From NCBI GenBank assembly GCA_017744365.1, contig JAGIBL010000003.1, positions 62,001 through 126,000 of the forward strand: a stretch of 64,000 nucleotides of DNA, in the 5' to 3' direction. The first letter of the stretch is position 1. Each line of letters starts with the position of its first letter. Shown here one piece after another: positions 63,516 through 64,000 of the stretch. A program made the translations under genes and the position numbers. Source of the stretch: Nocardioidaceae bacterium. Lineage in GTDB: Bacteria > Actinomycetota > Actinomycetes > Propionibacteriales > Nocardioidaceae. The notes beneath the pieces were generated by a model. That model was not told where the DNA came from. It saw only the letters and a list, made by a program, of their open reading frames with translations, and made no database searches.

Positions 63516-64000
63516 GTGAGCCCGCCGTCCAAGCCGCGCCCGGTGAACCTCAAGCGGCGCTCCCGGCTGGCCGGCGAGGCCGCCGCCGCGAACGCCGAGG
63601 TGGAGAGCGCGCTGTCGGTGGTCGCGGACCCGACGGCGGCGGCCTTCTTCGACGTCGACAACACCGTCATGCAGGGCGCCTCGATCTTCCACCTGGCCCG
63701 CGGGCTGCACCGGCGCAAGTTCTTCACCACCAAGGACATCGTGGGCGCGGCCTGGAAGCAGGCCTACTTCCGGGTGGTCGGCGTCGAGGATCCCGAGCAC
63801 GTGGCCGAGGCCCGGTCCGCAGCGCTGGCGTTCATCGCCGGGCACACCGTCGAGGAGCTCGAGCAGCTCGGCGAGGAGATCTTCGACGAGGCGATGGCGC
63901 ACCGGATCTGGCCCGGCACCCGCGCGCTGGCCCAGCTGCACCTCGACCAGGGCCAGCGGGTCTGGCTGGTGACCGCGGCGCCGATCGAGATCGCCACCAT
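63516..64000 (+). CDS. HAD-IB family hydrolase (partial)
   Basis: This is a SerB-like HAD phosphatase. Only the first 161 codons are present; the gene continues past the right edge. The nucleophile motif is FFDVDNTVMQG, and motif II appears as WLVTAAP near the cut. The basic, Pro-rich N-terminus (about 1-25) is not part of the fold. Substrate unknown; some actinobacterial members of this group act on lipids or phosphoserine. Confidence 0.85.
   Translation, partial: MSPPSKPRPVNLKRRSRLAGEAAAANAEVESALSVVADPTAAAFFDVDNTVMQGASIFHLARGLHRRKFFTTKDIVGAAWKQAYFRVVGVEDPEHVAEARSAALAFIAGHTVEELEQLGEEIFDEAMAHRIWPGTRALAQLHLDQGQRVWLVTAAPIEIAT

Overview
The window is gene-dense, high-GC DNA from an actinobacterium. 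A Nocardioides-like member of the Propionibacteriales fits best: a complete-type nuo operon, classical menaquinone (men) genes, a rex-hemA-hemC-hemD-hemB operon, ResB/CcsB cytochrome c assembly, a PPOX/F420-type oxidoreductase, many GTG starts and many leaderless starts (TANNNT followed 6-8 bases later by GTG or ATG). The genus is an inference from gene content. No stretch longer than about 240 bases lacks a gene, and I see no tRNA, rRNA, CRISPR array or transposase.

Layout. 1-12556 (-): respiratory complex I, nuoA to nuoM (nuoM cut by the left edge), with a Rex-type operator upstream. 12742-14827 (-): two secreted proteins of unknown function in visibly lower-GC DNA, flanked by an 11-base direct repeat. 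15000-21036: menG, an SDR, an L,D-transpeptidase with an ECF-type promoter, menF, a secreted protein and an S53 peptidase. 21083-27602 (-): a sulfonate/sulfur-scavenging operon (tauD-like dioxygenase, ssuC, ssuB, ssuA, flavin monooxygenase) that runs on into a two-gene ABC-2 exporter and is preceded by a cysteine-ended leader peptide and a palindromic operator. 27667-34652: MBL hydrolase, Baeyer-Villiger-type monooxygenase, LysE exporter, L,D-transpeptidase-like protein, Na+/H+ antiporter with a C-terminal UBP zinc finger, PIG-L deacetylase and a Phd/PIN toxin-antitoxin pair. 34686-39966: menD, an ArsR/SRPBCC pair, menC, menE and menA. 40082-46546: class-V aminotransferase, small membrane proteins, glutathione peroxidase, PPOX and dihydrofolate reductase-like enzymes with a divergent HxlR regulator, and an FAD/NAD(P)-binding protein. 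46638-48278: a SIR2-like protein. 48286-52110 (-): ccsB, resB, ccdA, resA. 52112-61500: a histidine phosphatase, hemL, a lytic transglycosylase and the rex-hem operon. 61617-64000: glutaredoxin, an acyl-CoA ligase and a partial HAD phosphatase.

How it fits together. Most of the window is one respiratory and redox neighbourhood: menaquinone synthesis (menG, F, D, C, E, A) supplies the acceptor of complex I, the hem genes and the Res/Ccs system supply haem and cytochrome c, and Rex (NADH/NAD sensing) probably links nuo to rex-hem, because Rex-like sites lie at both promoters.

The most unusual locus is the SIR2-like gene. It sits in a 1.75-kb segment bounded by a 34-base direct repeat (31 identities) made from the 3' end of ccsB. 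The three mismatches form one serine codon written with a synonym, so this looks like a single-gene putative defence cassette inserted at the end of a housekeeping gene. Also notable are two multi-copy nested inverted repeats between convergent genes (30516-30633 and 39965-40074) and the cysteine-ended leader peptide in front of the sulfonate operon.
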